From the NCBI GenBank assembly GCA_965212165.1, contig OZ243096.1, positions 1,612,001 to 1,676,000 on the forward strand: a DNA stretch of 64,000 bases, given 5' to 3'. The notes below the pieces were generated by a model, which saw nothing but the letters and a program-made list of their open reading frames with translations, did not search any database and had not been told where the DNA came from. The position numbers and the translations under genes were made by a program. Below are positions 9,917 through 19,472 of the stretch, one piece after another. The DNA is from RHLJ01 sp965212165 (GTDB taxonomy: Bacteria; Bacteroidota; Rhodothermia; Balneolales; Balneolaceae). Within the stretch, counting starts at the first letter, position 1. The number at the start of each line of letters is the position of its first letter.

Positions 9917-12900
9917 TTACCGGATAATTACGAGCTTTTCGATTTTTTCGGTTGTTTTTCTTCCTTCGGTGGTATCTGTTGTAACCCGAAGCACATAAAT
10001 ATAAGTACCGTTACCCAGGCGATCATTATCCCTGTCACGGCCATTCCATGGAATACTGGCATATGAACTTAGTGTATTACTTGGTGGTATGTATTCTTGA
10101 ATACGTTGTACAGGTTTTCCACTTAAGGTGTAAATACGAATATCTACATCAAGCGAATTTCCCTGTTGATTATGTTCGAATGTAAAGGACGTACGATTGT
10201 TCATAGGATTTGGGTAGTTGTAGATTTTATCTACTACCAAATCTTCTTGATCTGCCACCTGAAAAAAGACTTCTTTTTCTGATGGATTATTATGCACATC
10301 CCAGGCTCGAACTTTCATTGCGTAGTTACCTTCCGGAATATTCTCCAGCGGGTACTCGATACGACCACTGGTATAATCATTTAAATTGCCCTCATAAAAA
10401 TCGTTGAGAACAAAGGTTTGTTGTGGTTTGGTATCGATAGTAGCAATTATTTCATGTCCTACTCCTGTTCCTGTAGTGTTAATTCCAGAACTGTCGGCCA
10501 GTTCTACGATAAGTTTTGGAGAACCATTTGATAGGCTCCCATTTATAAAAGTTTGATCATTTAGGTAAACATCCATAATTGGACCTTTACCATCATTTAT
10601 AGCATTTGTATTCACTCCATTAAAAACAACATCTGTATAAGATCCGCCAGCTGTTGTTTCATCACTATTTGCATAAACAATAATTCTACCTTGATTAGGT
10701 GAAAAACTTATGTCTTTAGGGATGATAAATCTGATAGAGTACATACCATTTTGGGCGAGTGTTTTACCTTTAAAAAGAACGTCGTTTTCAATTTGATATG
10801 TACATTCTGCATCAGTATTAGAATTGAGATTGCATCCTCGACTTTCAACCCACGTTCTATCTTGAGGAATACTTACTGTTCTAGGTGCATCGAAAAGTGA
10901 AACGGTTACTTCTCCACTAAATTCTGATGCAAGTTCTCCTGAAGGATTACGAATAGTTCCTGTTAACGTAACCTGATCTAATGATTTAATAGTTACAACG
11001 GTGTCTTCACTTGCTACATCTAAGCCATTAATATTTTCAACATTAGCCTTTTTATTTGGAAGAGCGAGTCTTAAGGCAGGATCTCCAAGTAAAATAAACT
11101 TCCTGTTATTATTCTGAGAGCCAACACTCGTGTTTTTTGTTCTCAGAAAAATATCACCAAGTGGTAATGGTCTTCCATCAGAGTCTCTTTCAAGCATATT
11201 TTGTGATAACTCAATATTTAACCCAAAATTTAGTGAATTAGGATTTGAGCTTGTATAAACTACTCTTGTTGTTGTGAAACTGGCAATAGCGCCTCCGTTG
11301 TCTGCAAAAACAAGTTTTTCAGCACCTGATTGTGCATTAATATCGTCATATCTTCCAAATTGACAGGTAGCTGTAACAAAAAGTGTTAATCTATTTCTAT
11401 TGGTAAGTCTAGATATATAATCTGAGCTATACAGTTCTTCATCAGTAAGATTCTGAGTATTACCGTGCCCAGAATAATTCATAACTAATGCTCCATTATT
11501 CAGAGTATTTAAAAAGTCGTTAGTAGCTGAAGGAAACTGTCTTCCAACTCCTGTTATCTCCTCTGGGTAGTCAAACAGGTAGATCTTTTTAGATCGTGCG
11601 CCTGCATCAATTAGATTCATTCTTCTTAAAGTTCCGTCTGCATTTTCAACGTGTAAATCTCGATTTAATGTTGGTTCAGGTAAATCGTCATCAGCAGCAA
11701 AGGCAAACAGATTTTGCCAATCACCATTATTTGCAGGGTTTTCATATCTCTTTATTTTATCGATAGCTATAGCGGCTTCACTTCTTGTTTGTGCTGATAT
11801 TCTACCAATTCCTAAATCAACCCGAGCGCTACTATTCAGAAGTCCTTCATTATCATCCATAAGACCAAAAAAGTCATCACTACCGAATGAATTTGTTCGA
11901 TGTATAGATTCACTTGTTTGATATGTTAAAACGAAATTTGTGAATGCATTCGAAATTATATTTTTGGTGTCATAAGTAGTATCTCCAAATAGTAGTACAT
12001 ACTTTGGTGGAACTTCACCATTTGCTAATGCTGTATCCCAAAGATATTTAAGAAAATCACGAATAGCAGTGGGATCCTTTGCCCCAGATGAAAACTCGTT
12101 TAGTATTTGAGATTGAGTAACTAAAATTGGGTTCAAACCTCTTTGTGATCTATAAGAGGCAAGATCTTGTGCTTGATCTAATAAAAACTCAGATGTTATA
12201 ATAACATAATCGGGATATGAGTTTATACCGTGTAAATTTTGATTAGGTACTCTAGTGCCAATATTCGGTACACTTAAACTAGATTGAGCAATAATCTTAG
12301 TATTTGGATCACTGTTATACACTAGAATGAAGCTATTACCATCTTGACTAACTTCTAAAAGTTGAGGAACCATTGGGTTTGTAACATCCATTACATAGGG
12401 TGTTGATGAAAACCCATTCAACACGAAACGAGAAAATTCGGTAATTGAACCACCAACAGGAGGGAAGAAGAAGAGTTTATTATTCTCTGCGGTTAGCTTT
12501 CTTCGAACAATAAAGCGTAAATAATCAACGAAACTACTAGCGCCTGAATGAGTAGATTTCATCATTAAACCAGCATTTAGAACGCCATTAGTTGTTTGGG
12601 CGTCTACTAAGATATCATTGAAGCTATAACTTTTTGCAGATGTACTTACATAGGATGTATAACCATCACTTCCATCGAGCCTTGAAATAGAAAATTCTCT
12701 AAAAAGCTGATTGTTAATATTCATCTCAAACTCGGTAGAGGAAGTAGAACGTAAATAGAATCTGCCTGATGCTACAATTGGTATAGAAGTATTTACATCT
12801 GGTAAGGTGTCTTTAAAAACTTCAATCAACTGGTTTTGAGAACTAGCAGGTATGGTTTGACCAAGCCAGTATCTGCCTGATTTTTGTCTAGTTTCGGTTT

Positions 12901-13822
12901 TAGTAAGCTCTTCTTCTTTCCATACAAAATCATCAAATTCAGTTATAGTAGATGAAGCTGAAAGCCCTGAATTTGAAATATTTAATCGAAGACCATTTGA
13001 AGTACCAACAGTTAGAAAAACATAGGTACTTTCACTATATGGGTGGATTTCATGAGTGAATGAATCACCTGAACGAAATTCTTTATGAGGGCTATTTCCA
13101 TAGAATATAATTCTATCATTAGCGTCAAAACTGCCGTCATTTTCACCTTCTAAAAGTATTGGGAATTGTGAAAAATCAGGTCTTTCATCACTATTTCTTT
13201 CTGGTAATTCATATCCATCAGTACCCCAGATTTGGATATTTCTAGGATCGATCGAAGAAACATCAATTCCAAGGTCTTGTAAATACTGTTGATTAATCTG
13301 ATAAATACCTTTTTTATCTATTTGAATTTTGTACCAATCACCTGTACTAAGAGCATGATCTGAGGCTAGGATAGCTTCTTTAGTTAAAGATCTTTCGGGG
13401 ATCGAATCTTTAACTTTCAAAATTCGAAACCGAATCTTTGAAGTAATAAGTATAGAACTAGATGAATATCGAGCTAGATGAATTTTTAAGGAGCCTACCT
13501 GTTTTCCTCTAAACATTCCAGGGGCAAGTATTTCATAAAGAGGAGAATCAATAGTTGAAAGAGCTAATCCAATTGCTCTTGATTCAGATATCTGAGTGTT
13601 TTGTTCAATTACATTTTGTTCGAGTATCGTGAATTCAGGTTTTCCATTAATATATGGTACCATAAATTCATAGGGAGGAAGTACTCCTAGGTCATTATTA
13701 AGTATCTCATATTCAATAAACTCATCAGTTTCTAATACAGTCTTCAACTCTTGAGCATTAACTAAAGAAGCTGAGAAGCAAATAGCAACCAAATAGCTTA
13801 TATGAAGAAGTTTAGAGAACAT
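9917..13822 (-). CDS. porU: Type IX secretion C-terminal signal peptidase PorU
   Basis: 1301 residues with a signal peptide (1-23). The central region is a gingipain-type C25 cysteine peptidase: H786 in NYSGHGNTQ and C820 in TATCQFGRYDD form the expected dyad 34 residues apart. Ig-like domains follow, and the last 90 residues begin with NYPNPMNNRTSF, a sorting-domain-like end that PorU itself keeps. PorU is the cell-surface sortase that cuts the C-terminal domain off T9SS cargo and attaches it to A-LPS. It is the first gene of the porU-porV-cargo run. The 242-base upstream gap probably holds its promoter; no confident promoter boxes were seen. Confidence 0.93.
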   Translation of the reverse strand: MFSKLLHISYLVAICFSASLVNAQELKTVLETDEFIEYEILNNDLGVLPPYEFMVPYINGKPEFTILEQNVIEQNTQISESRAIGLALSTIDSPLYEILAPGMFRGKQVGSLKIHLARYSSSSILITSKIRFRILKVKDSIPERSLTKEAILASDHALSTGDWYKIQIDKKGIYQINQQYLQDLGIDVSSIDPRNIQIWGTDGYELPERNSDERPDFSQFPILLEGENDGSFDANDRIIFYGNSPHKEFRSGDSFTHEIHPYSESTYVFLTVGTSNGLRLNISNSGLSASSTITEFDDFVWKEEELTKTETRQKSGRYWLGQTIPASSQNQLIEVFKDTLPDVNTSIPIVASGRFYLRSTSSTEFEMNINNQLFREFSISRLDGSDGYTSYVSTSAKSYSFNDILVDAQTTNGVLNAGLMMKSTHSGASSFVDYLRFIVRRKLTAENNKLFFFPPVGGSITEFSRFVLNGFSSTPYVMDVTNPMVPQLLEVSQDGNSFILVYNSDPNTKIIAQSSLSVPNIGTRVPNQNLHGINSYPDYVIITSEFLLDQAQDLASYRSQRGLNPILVTQSQILNEFSSGAKDPTAIRDFLKYLWDTALANGEVPPKYVLLFGDTTYDTKNIISNAFTNFVLTYQTSESIHRTNSFGSDDFFGLMDDNEGLLNSSARVDLGIGRISAQTRSEAAIAIDKIKRYENPANNGDWQNLFAFAADDDLPEPTLNRDLHVENADGTLRRMNLIDAGARSKKIYLFDYPEEITGVGRQFPSATNDFLNTLNNGALVMNYSGHGNTQNLTDEELYSSDYISRLTNRNRLTLFVTATCQFGRYDDINAQSGAEKLVFADNGGAIASFTTTRVVYTSSNPNSLNFGLNIELSQNMLERDSDGRPLPLGDIFLRTKNTSVGSQNNNRKFILLGDPALRLALPNKKANVENINGLDVASEDTVVTIKSLDQVTLTGTIRNPSGELASEFSGEVTVSLFDAPRTVSIPQDRTWVESRGCNLNSNTDAECTYQIENDVLFKGKTLAQNGMYSIRFIIPKDISFSPNQGRIIVYANSDETTAGGSYTDVVFNGVNTNAINDGKGPIMDVYLNDQTFINGSLSNGSPKLIVELADSSGINTTGTGVGHEIIATIDTKPQQTFVLNDFYEGNLNDYTSGRIEYPLENIPEGNYAMKVRAWDVHNNPSEKEVFFQVADQEDLVVDKIYNYPNPMNNRTSFTFEHNQQGNSLDVDIRIYTLSGKPVQRIQEYIPPSNTLSSYASIPWNGRDRDNDRLGNGTYIYVLRVTTDTTEGRKTTEKIEKLVIIR

Positions 13823-14053
13823 GATTAAGGAAACCGATGAAAACTACTAATATTGCAGAATTAGAATATTCTACAGTGTTAAGTCTAATCTGAGCAAAGA
13901 TTAATCTTTAACTTAAGATTGGTAGTCGAATCCATACAGTACGAATGTCTTTTTTTGGGTTAAAAAATGAATTTGTAGCTGTTTTTTATGGTATATCGGA
14001 TTTCGTTAAAGATGAAGTTGTATTATAGCTTTGGAATCAAATAATGTCAACTG

Positions 14054-14075
14054 AAAAATGCTATTTATAGCATTT
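14054..14075 (-). terminator. Weak terminator hairpin spanning the thiolase stop codon
   Basis: AAATGCTA pairs with TAGCATTT (8 bp) around a 4-base loop that contains the thiolase stop codon, and the minus strand continues with extra T residues (GCATTTTTC). The stem is AT-rich, so termination would be modest. It separates the thiolase transcript from the porU operon. Confidence 0.4.
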
Positions 14076-15243
14076 CTAACACTACTGCAGAGGCTCCACC
14101 ACCTCCATTGCAAATTCCTGCACAGCCAAGTTTCCCACCTGTTTTTTTCAGTGCATGAACGAGTGTAACAATAATTCTCGCTCCAGAGCAACCTATTGGA
14201 TGACCAAGACTTACAGCTCCACCATGGATATTTACTTTATTAGGATCAAGTTCTAAGATTTGATTGTTAGCAAGAGCTACAACCGAAAAAGCTTCGTTAA
14301 TTTCATAAAGGTCAATATCATCTTTTGAAACACCAGCTTTATTGAGTGCCAATGGAATTGCGTCTGAAGGAGCTGTTGTAAACCATTCAGGTTCTTTTGC
14401 CGCGCTTGCATGACTTACAATTTTTGCAATTGGAGTAAGTCCAAGTTCTTTTGCTTTATCTTCACTCATTAGAAGAACAGCAGCTGCACCGTCATTAATA
14501 CTTGAAGCATTTGCAGCGGTAACTGTTCCTTCTTTATCAAAAACAGGTCTTAGTGAAGGAATTTTATCAAAATTAACACGACCTAATTCCTCATCTTTTG
14601 TGACTTCAGTTACATTTCCTTTTCTGTCTTTAACATTTATTTTGATAATCTCATTATTGAAGTCTCCGTTTTCATGTGCTTCAATAGCTCTTTTATAAGA
14701 AAGAATAGCATACTCATCTTGTTCATCTCTGCTAATATTGCATTCTTTAGAACATAATTCAGCAGCATTTCCCATTGCGTAGTTATTGTATACATCCCAA
14801 AGGCCATCTTTTAAGATGCCATCTTCAGTTTCAACATGTCCATATTTAGAGCCGAAACGTTGCTTCGGTAGATAGTAAGGGACATTACTCATGCTTTCCA
14901 TTCCACCTGCTACAATTATATCTGCATCACCAAGTCGAATTTGATCTGCAGATATCATAATTGCTTTCATTCCAGATGCACAAACTTTATTAATAGTAGT
15001 TGAAGGTGTAAGTTTTGATAATCCAGCCTTTAATGCCGCTTGTCGTGCAGGAGCTTGACCAATACCTGCTGTTAATACATTTCCCATTACTACTTCTTGA
15101 ACTAAATTAACAGAGATTCCTGCAGCTTTTACTACTTCTAAGATAGCAGCAGCTCCCAGTTCTGGAGCTGTAAAAGAGGAAAGACTTCCACCAAATGCAC
15201 CGATTGGAGTTCTTTTTGCTTCAACTATAACAACATTACGCAT
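14065..15243 (-). CDS. Acetyl-CoA C-acetyltransferase (thiolase)
   Basis: 392 residues, the usual length of biosynthetic or degradative thiolases. The nucleophile is C88 in NKVCASGMKA, the catalytic His is H348 in GHPIGCSGAR, and the second Cys is C378 in CNGGGGAS; all are present. The enzyme condenses or cleaves acetoacetyl-CoA and 3-ketoacyl-CoA and would serve fatty acid or amino acid breakdown together with the acyl-CoA dehydrogenases at 30-33 kb. It could equally be the beta-oxidation 3-ketoacyl thiolase; sequence alone does not decide chain length. It is followed by a weak terminator and stands 80 bases after the PLP enzyme gene. Confidence 0.92.
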   Translation of the reverse strand: MRNVVIVEAKRTPIGAFGGSLSSFTAPELGAAAILEVVKAAGISVNLVQEVVMGNVLTAGIGQAPARQAALKAGLSKLTPSTTINKVCASGMKAIMISADQIRLGDADIIVAGGMESMSNVPYYLPKQRFGSKYGHVETEDGILKDGLWDVYNNYAMGNAAELCSKECNISRDEQDEYAILSYKRAIEAHENGDFNNEIIKINVKDRKGNVTEVTKDEELGRVNFDKIPSLRPVFDKEGTVTAANASSINDGAAAVLLMSEDKAKELGLTPIAKIVSHASAAKEPEWFTTAPSDAIPLALNKAGVSKDDIDLYEINEAFSVVALANNQILELDPNKVNIHGGAVSLGHPIGCSGARIIVTLVHALKKTGGKLGCAGICNGGGGASAVVLEML

Positions 15244-15323
15244 GACGATATATATTTAATGATTACAAACTGTAAGCGCTTTTTTGGCTTATCAAAGGTA
15301 GTAATTCTATGGAAAAGGTATTG

Positions 15324-16460
15324 TTAAAAAGCTTGTTTTAAATCAGATATTAAATCTTCAACATCTTCGATTCCAACAGAAATTCGAATTAATGAATCAC
15401 TTAGCCCAGCTTTAACTCTTAATTCTTTGGGAATAGAGCCATGTGTCATTGAAGCTGGATTACTTATAAGTGATTCAACACCACCGAGGCTTTCAGCCAA
15501 AGTAAAAACTTTTGTGCTACTCATGAATTTTACTGCTGCATCAATAGAGTCGTCTTTAAGAGTGAATGACAACATTGCACCAAAATCATCCATTTGAGAT
15601 TTAGCAAGTTCATGTTGTGGATGTGATGCTAATCCAGGATAAAGTACTTTTTCTACTAAAGGATGAGAGTCTAAAAAATGAGCAATAGCTTTTGCATTTT
15701 GAACTGAGCGTTCAACTCTTACAGCTAATGTCTTAATACCACGAAGAGTCAAATAACAATCCATTGGTCCTGGAACTGCGCCAGTAGATTTAACTTGAAA
15801 ACGGAGATTATCCATGATATCAGAATGCGAGCTAGCAACAGCACCATGAATTACATCTGAATGTCCTGCTAAGTACTTGGTAGCTGAGTGGAGAACAGCG
15901 TCAGCTCCAAATTCTATTGGGCGCTGTAAGTAAGGAGATGCAAATGTGTTATCAACAATGGTAAGAATATTCTCTTTTTTTGCAATACTAATTAACTTCT
16001 TAAGATCTACAATTCGAAGTAATGGATTTGTTGGTGTTTCAATCCACATCATTTTAGTATTTGGCTTGATTGAGCTTTTAACCAATTCTAGGTCAGTCAT
16101 GTCAATAAATGAGAACTCAATGCCGTAAGGCTCAAAAACGGAAGTAAATAGTCTATAAGAACCACCATATAAATCGTTCGATGATAGTATATGATCGCCA
16201 GTACGAAACATCTTCATCAAAGCATCCATTGCAGCAACACCGCTTGCAAAACAAGCACATTCTTCTGCTCCCTCTAAGCCTGCAATTAATTTTTCAAGAG
16301 CTGTTCGTGTTGGATTACCAACACGAGCGTAATCATATCCTTTGTGTACATTAGGAGCAGATTGCTCATAAGTTGATGTTTGAAAAATAGGAGGCATAAC
16401 CGCACCTGAAGTCTCTTCAGTCTTTTGGCCTGCATGAATGGTTTTCGTATTAAATTTCAT
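15324..16460 (-). CDS. Trans-sulfuration PLP enzyme (cystathionine gamma-synthase or gamma-lyase)
   Basis: 378 residues of the Cys/Met metabolism PLP family, fold type I. The PLP lysine is K195 in HSATKYLAGH; the phosphate-binding YARVGNPTR (about 44-52) and the ETPTNPLL segment (141-148) are intact. These enzymes move sulfur between homocysteine and cysteine. MetB-like synthase and gamma-lyase cannot be told apart by eye. Six bases separate it from the upstream TPR lipoprotein, so it may be read through from that gene. Confidence 0.88.
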   Translation of the reverse strand: MKFNTKTIHAGQKTEETSGAVMPPIFQTSTYEQSAPNVHKGYDYARVGNPTRTALEKLIAGLEGAEECACFASGVAAMDALMKMFRTGDHILSSNDLYGGSYRLFTSVFEPYGIEFSFIDMTDLELVKSSIKPNTKMMWIETPTNPLLRIVDLKKLISIAKKENILTIVDNTFASPYLQRPIEFGADAVLHSATKYLAGHSDVIHGAVASSHSDIMDNLRFQVKSTGAVPGPMDCYLTLRGIKTLAVRVERSVQNAKAIAHFLDSHPLVEKVLYPGLASHPQHELAKSQMDDFGAMLSFTLKDDSIDAAVKFMSSTKVFTLAESLGGVESLISNPASMTHGSIPKELRVKAGLSDSLIRISVGIEDVEDLISDLKQAF

Positions 16461-16466
16461 TTAGTT

Positions 16467-17648
16467 TTAAGAGCTAAATCTAGATTGTTTAAGTGAGTTA
16501 AGTCCTTCAAGAGTTGTGTTGAGATCTGAACTATCAGGAGTTAAAAGTGATAATTTTTCATAATACTCAATTGCAAAGTTCAATAAGGTTTCTGCTTTTG
16601 CAAGTAATAATGGTTTGTCACTTTCATAAGCCACTTCATAAACGGTAAGATATTTAGCAGTTAAATTATTATAAAAAACGCCTAAGCTTTCAACAAAACT
16701 TGTACTTGTTGTATCTCTAGAATATGCCTGTATTAGTTCTTTTTCTGCTTGTTCACCAACACCTTCAGCTTCGAATCGAATTTGAGTTACTAATGAACTG
16801 TCAGAATCCAAATATGCATTCGCCAAATCATTCATTATAGTCTCAGTAACCATATATAATTGAGTACCATATACATTTCTGATAATTGCATCATTAGGAA
16901 AAGTGTCAACTAAATTAGATAATAGTTCAATAGCTTTTTCAGTATTTGAAGTTGAGATATATGCGTTAACTAAACCAAAAGCTATGTTTTTACTTTGAAT
17001 TATATCCTTATTCGCAAGCTCATAATAGAAAACGGATTGATCTGGTTCTCCTTTTTGGAGGTACATAAATCCTAAATTCTCATAAACTTTTACTGGAACA
17101 GTATCGGCACTATTCTTTGCAATATTAAGTGTCGAGATCGCCCCAACAATATCCCCAGATGAGTACAATGCGGTTGCTAAAGATAGATAACTACTTGTTT
17201 CACCAGGTTTAATTGAAATTGCGTTTCTAAAATGGGCTTGAGTAATTGAAGGATCAGATAATTCTTCTTCATTATTGAAAGACGCAGTTCCAGCATTATG
17301 CTCTTGAGACCAAAACTTGTCTTTGATGGCACTAATCTTCCCATATTGAAGTGAATCTACCCCAAGTGAAATTGCATTATCAAAAGCTGAAATTGCTTCT
17401 GAATAAAATTGTGTTCGTTCCCGTACATCAACCTCTGATGCAATAAGAGTATTAATTTCACCTTTTTTGATTAGTAAATCTGGCTGATCAGGATTTTCAG
17501 TTAATTGTTCATCAATTTGGATGAGTGCAGTATCATATTGATTACTCGAAATTAGAGAATCGATAGAAGGTTTAGATGTTGAACAAGCGAAAAAAAACCC
17601 GATGGTTAGCAATAAGCTAACCGCTCGGGCACTTTTAATTAGTTTCAT
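16467..17648 (-). CDS. TPR lipoprotein (second of a tandem pair)
   Basis: 393 residues. A lipoprotein signal ends in the lipobox FFAC (Cys near residue 22). Several tetratricopeptide repeats follow, for example at about 150-300 (PVKVYENLGFMYLQKGEPDQ). It is a paralogue of the next upstream gene: both have a short N-terminal TPR, then a WSxEHNA motif (here WSQEHNAG), then the main repeats. A scaffolding role at the inner face of an envelope membrane is inferred; no partner is known. An intrinsic terminator lies within its signal-peptide codons, which would reduce expression from the upstream gene's transcript. Confidence 0.75.
   Translation of the reverse strand: MKLIKSARAVSLLLTIGFFFACSTSKPSIDSLISSNQYDTALIQIDEQLTENPDQPDLLIKKGEINTLIASEVDVRERTQFYSEAISAFDNAISLGVDSLQYGKISAIKDKFWSQEHNAGTASFNNEEELSDPSITQAHFRNAISIKPGETSSYLSLATALYSSGDIVGAISTLNIAKNSADTVPVKVYENLGFMYLQKGEPDQSVFYYELANKDIIQSKNIAFGLVNAYISTSNTEKAIELLSNLVDTFPNDAIIRNVYGTQLYMVTETIMNDLANAYLDSDSSLVTQIRFEAEGVGEQAEKELIQAYSRDTTSTSFVESLGVFYNNLTAKYLTVYEVAYESDKPLLLAKAETLLNFAIEYYEKLSLLTPDSSDLNTTLEGLNSLKQSRFSS
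17590..17629 (-). terminator. Strong intrinsic terminator inside the signal-peptide codons of a TPR lipoprotein
   Basis: On the minus strand CCCGA-GC-GGTTAGC pairs with GCTAACC-A-TCGGG (12 paired bases, 5-base loop TTATT) and is directly followed by eight T residues. The element begins about 20 bases inside the open reading frame and encodes ARAVSLLLTIGFFF of the lipoprotein signal. It sits about 50 bases after the stop codon of the upstream paralogue. Stem strength and the T-run are those of a canonical rho-independent terminator, in an unusual coding position. Confidence 0.72.
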
Positions 17649-17677
17649 ATAATTATTTAGTTTGCATATAGCTGGGA

Positions 17678-18967
17678 TTACATACCTGCTTTTTCCATAG
17701 CAGCTTCTGCTTCTTCTCTCATGTCGAGAAGTGTATAAATTCTAACTAATGAACTCCAATAAGAAGTATTTTCTGGATTCAGTTCAGTAGCTTTTTCATA
17801 ATAACCCATCGATTTTTTGACTTCTTCTCGCGCCATTTCATCATATTTAGCAGCTTCGTCGTTATCGTTGGTATTATTTCTCAATTCATATAAACTAGCT
17901 GACTTATTTTGATATAGAATACCAAGTGTATTAAATGTTGATGGAATAGTCGGATCTAACTCAGCAGATTTTAATAGTTCCATCTCTGCACGTTCAGTTA
18001 ATTCATTAATTTGTGTAGTTAAAGATTCATTTTCAGCTTTTAATCTATTAATTTCATCTTCAGAACCATTATCTCTTTCAAGTTCATAAATCTTATCAGA
18101 GTTTTCGCTATAAGTATCACTCATGTTTAATACTCGTTGATATACTCTTGTTCCGACTACTAAGTGATAACGTGGATTATTTGGTTCCGCTTCTAAAAGG
18201 CGGTCCATAATTTCCAAAGCTTCATCTGATCTATCAATTTGGAATAAACCATCTGCAAGTTTTTGGATTAGAAAAGTACTATCTGGGTAAAGTTCTAAAC
18301 CTTCTTGCATTGCTTCAACAGCTTTATCCGGTTGCTCACTAAGGAAGTAATATGAGCCTAAACGATCATACTCTGATGGTAAACCAATGCCTTCAATTCT
18401 CATAACACTCTTTAAAGCCGTAGCAGCGTTATCGAACTCACTATTCATATAGTAAACTTGAGCTAATACATCAAATGAAAGAGAACTATCAGGATTTATA
18501 GTAGTTGCATTTACAAGATGAGCTATTGAATAATCAAGTGGGTTTTCAACTGAAGCCATTATGCTATCATTTGTTGCAAATGGAATTGCAGCATTATGTT
18601 CTAAACTCCATGTTGATAATACAAGAGGAGTAATTCTTGTTGATTCAATAGAAGGTTTTTCTGCAGTTGCAAAAAGAGCTTCCGCGTCAGTAAGTGAAGA
18701 CCTCATATCTTCATAAATTGGCGTTCTGTCTGAAACAACAGGTTCAGCTTCAGCCATTTTACCCAGAATAACACCTCTATAATAATAACCTAGTGGGTTT
18801 TCTGGTTCTTTAATTATTGCTGAATCAGCTGCGATTAGTGCTGCTTGATAATCTTGAGAATCAATGCCAGCTTGAATTGGTTTTATTAGTGGATCACCTT
18901 GTTCGCAACTTATCATAAATACTGCTACAAGAAGCACAGCGAAGAGACTATAGATATGCTTTTTCAT
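17678..18967 (-). CDS. TPR lipoprotein (first of a tandem pair)
   Basis: 429 residues with a lipoprotein signal ending in the lipobox MISC (Cys about residue 21). TPR units are visible around 30-60, 160-260 and 325-429, and a charged coiled-coil segment (about 285-325, rich in Glu, Asn and Leu, ELERDNGSEDEINRLKAE) interrupts them. It carries WSLEHNAA, equivalent to WSQEHNAG in the downstream paralogue, suggesting tandem duplication. Function unknown; an envelope-attached scaffold is inferred. Transcription probably starts in the 126-base gap shared with divergent ridA. Confidence 0.75.
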   Translation of the reverse strand: MKKHIYSLFAVLLVAVFMISCEQGDPLIKPIQAGIDSQDYQAALIAADSAIIKEPENPLGYYYRGVILGKMAEAEPVVSDRTPIYEDMRSSLTDAEALFATAEKPSIESTRITPLVLSTWSLEHNAAIPFATNDSIMASVENPLDYSIAHLVNATTINPDSSLSFDVLAQVYYMNSEFDNAATALKSVMRIEGIGLPSEYDRLGSYYFLSEQPDKAVEAMQEGLELYPDSTFLIQKLADGLFQIDRSDEALEIMDRLLEAEPNNPRYHLVVGTRVYQRVLNMSDTYSENSDKIYELERDNGSEDEINRLKAENESLTTQINELTERAEMELLKSAELDPTIPSTFNTLGILYQNKSASLYELRNNTNDNDEAAKYDEMAREEVKKSMGYYEKATELNPENTSYWSSLVRIYTLLDMREEAEAAMEKAGM

Positions 18968-19093
18968 TTTTATACTTTTTGGAAGTGAATGATTAAATAT
19001 TCTTTTTTAAGTTATATAAAGTAACCATATAATGAACTTTCCGCAATAAAAGTACGGACTCAGTTTCTTCAGAATTTCATAAAATAAAAAATC

Positions 19094-19471
19094 ATGAAAA
19101 AAATAGTTTCAACAACAAATGCACCAGCAGCAATAGGGCCATATAGCCAAGCAATAATTCACAATGGAGTGGTTTACTGTTCTGGTCAAATACCATTAGA
19201 TCCAGAAACCATGGAGATTGTCGGAGATGATGCTACAGCCCAAGCTAAACAGGTAATGAAAAATCTCTCCGAAGTTTTAAAAGAAGCTGGTAGTAATTTC
19301 TCAAAAGTCATAAAGTGTTCCATCTTTTTAGATGATATGAGTGACTTTGGTGATGTTAATAAAATATATGGGAGTTTCTTTGAAACCGATCCACCAGCAA
19401 GAGAAACAGTAGCAGTACAGACACTGCCGAAAGAAGTACTTGTAGAAATTAGCTGTATAGCTTATATCTAA
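19094..19471 (+). CDS. ridA: RidA-family imine/enamine deaminase
   Basis: 125 residues, full length for the YjgF/YER057c/UK114 family. Family residues are present: GPYSQA with Y17, SGQIPLDP, R103 in PPARETVAV and E118 in the C-terminal VEIS. RidA hydrolyses reactive 2-aminoacrylate and other enamines released by PLP enzymes, which fits a genome with an active trans-sulfuration enzyme nearby. It is divergent from the TPR lipoprotein and converges on the M23 gene with a one-base gap. Confidence 0.93.
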   Translation: MKKIVSTTNAPAAIGPYSQAIIHNGVVYCSGQIPLDPETMEIVGDDATAQAKQVMKNLSEVLKEAGSNFSKVIKCSIFLDDMSDFGDVNKIYGSFFETDPPARETVAVQTLPKEVLVEISCIAYI

Positions 19472-19472
19472 T

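Noticed and set aside
13915..13945. tRNA-like T-arm words (GTCGAATCC) upstream of porU
   Set aside because: No matching stems for a tRNA on either strand.
14006..14191. Open frame overlapping the thiolase 3' end
   Set aside because: Same-strand shadow of the thiolase gene without family features.
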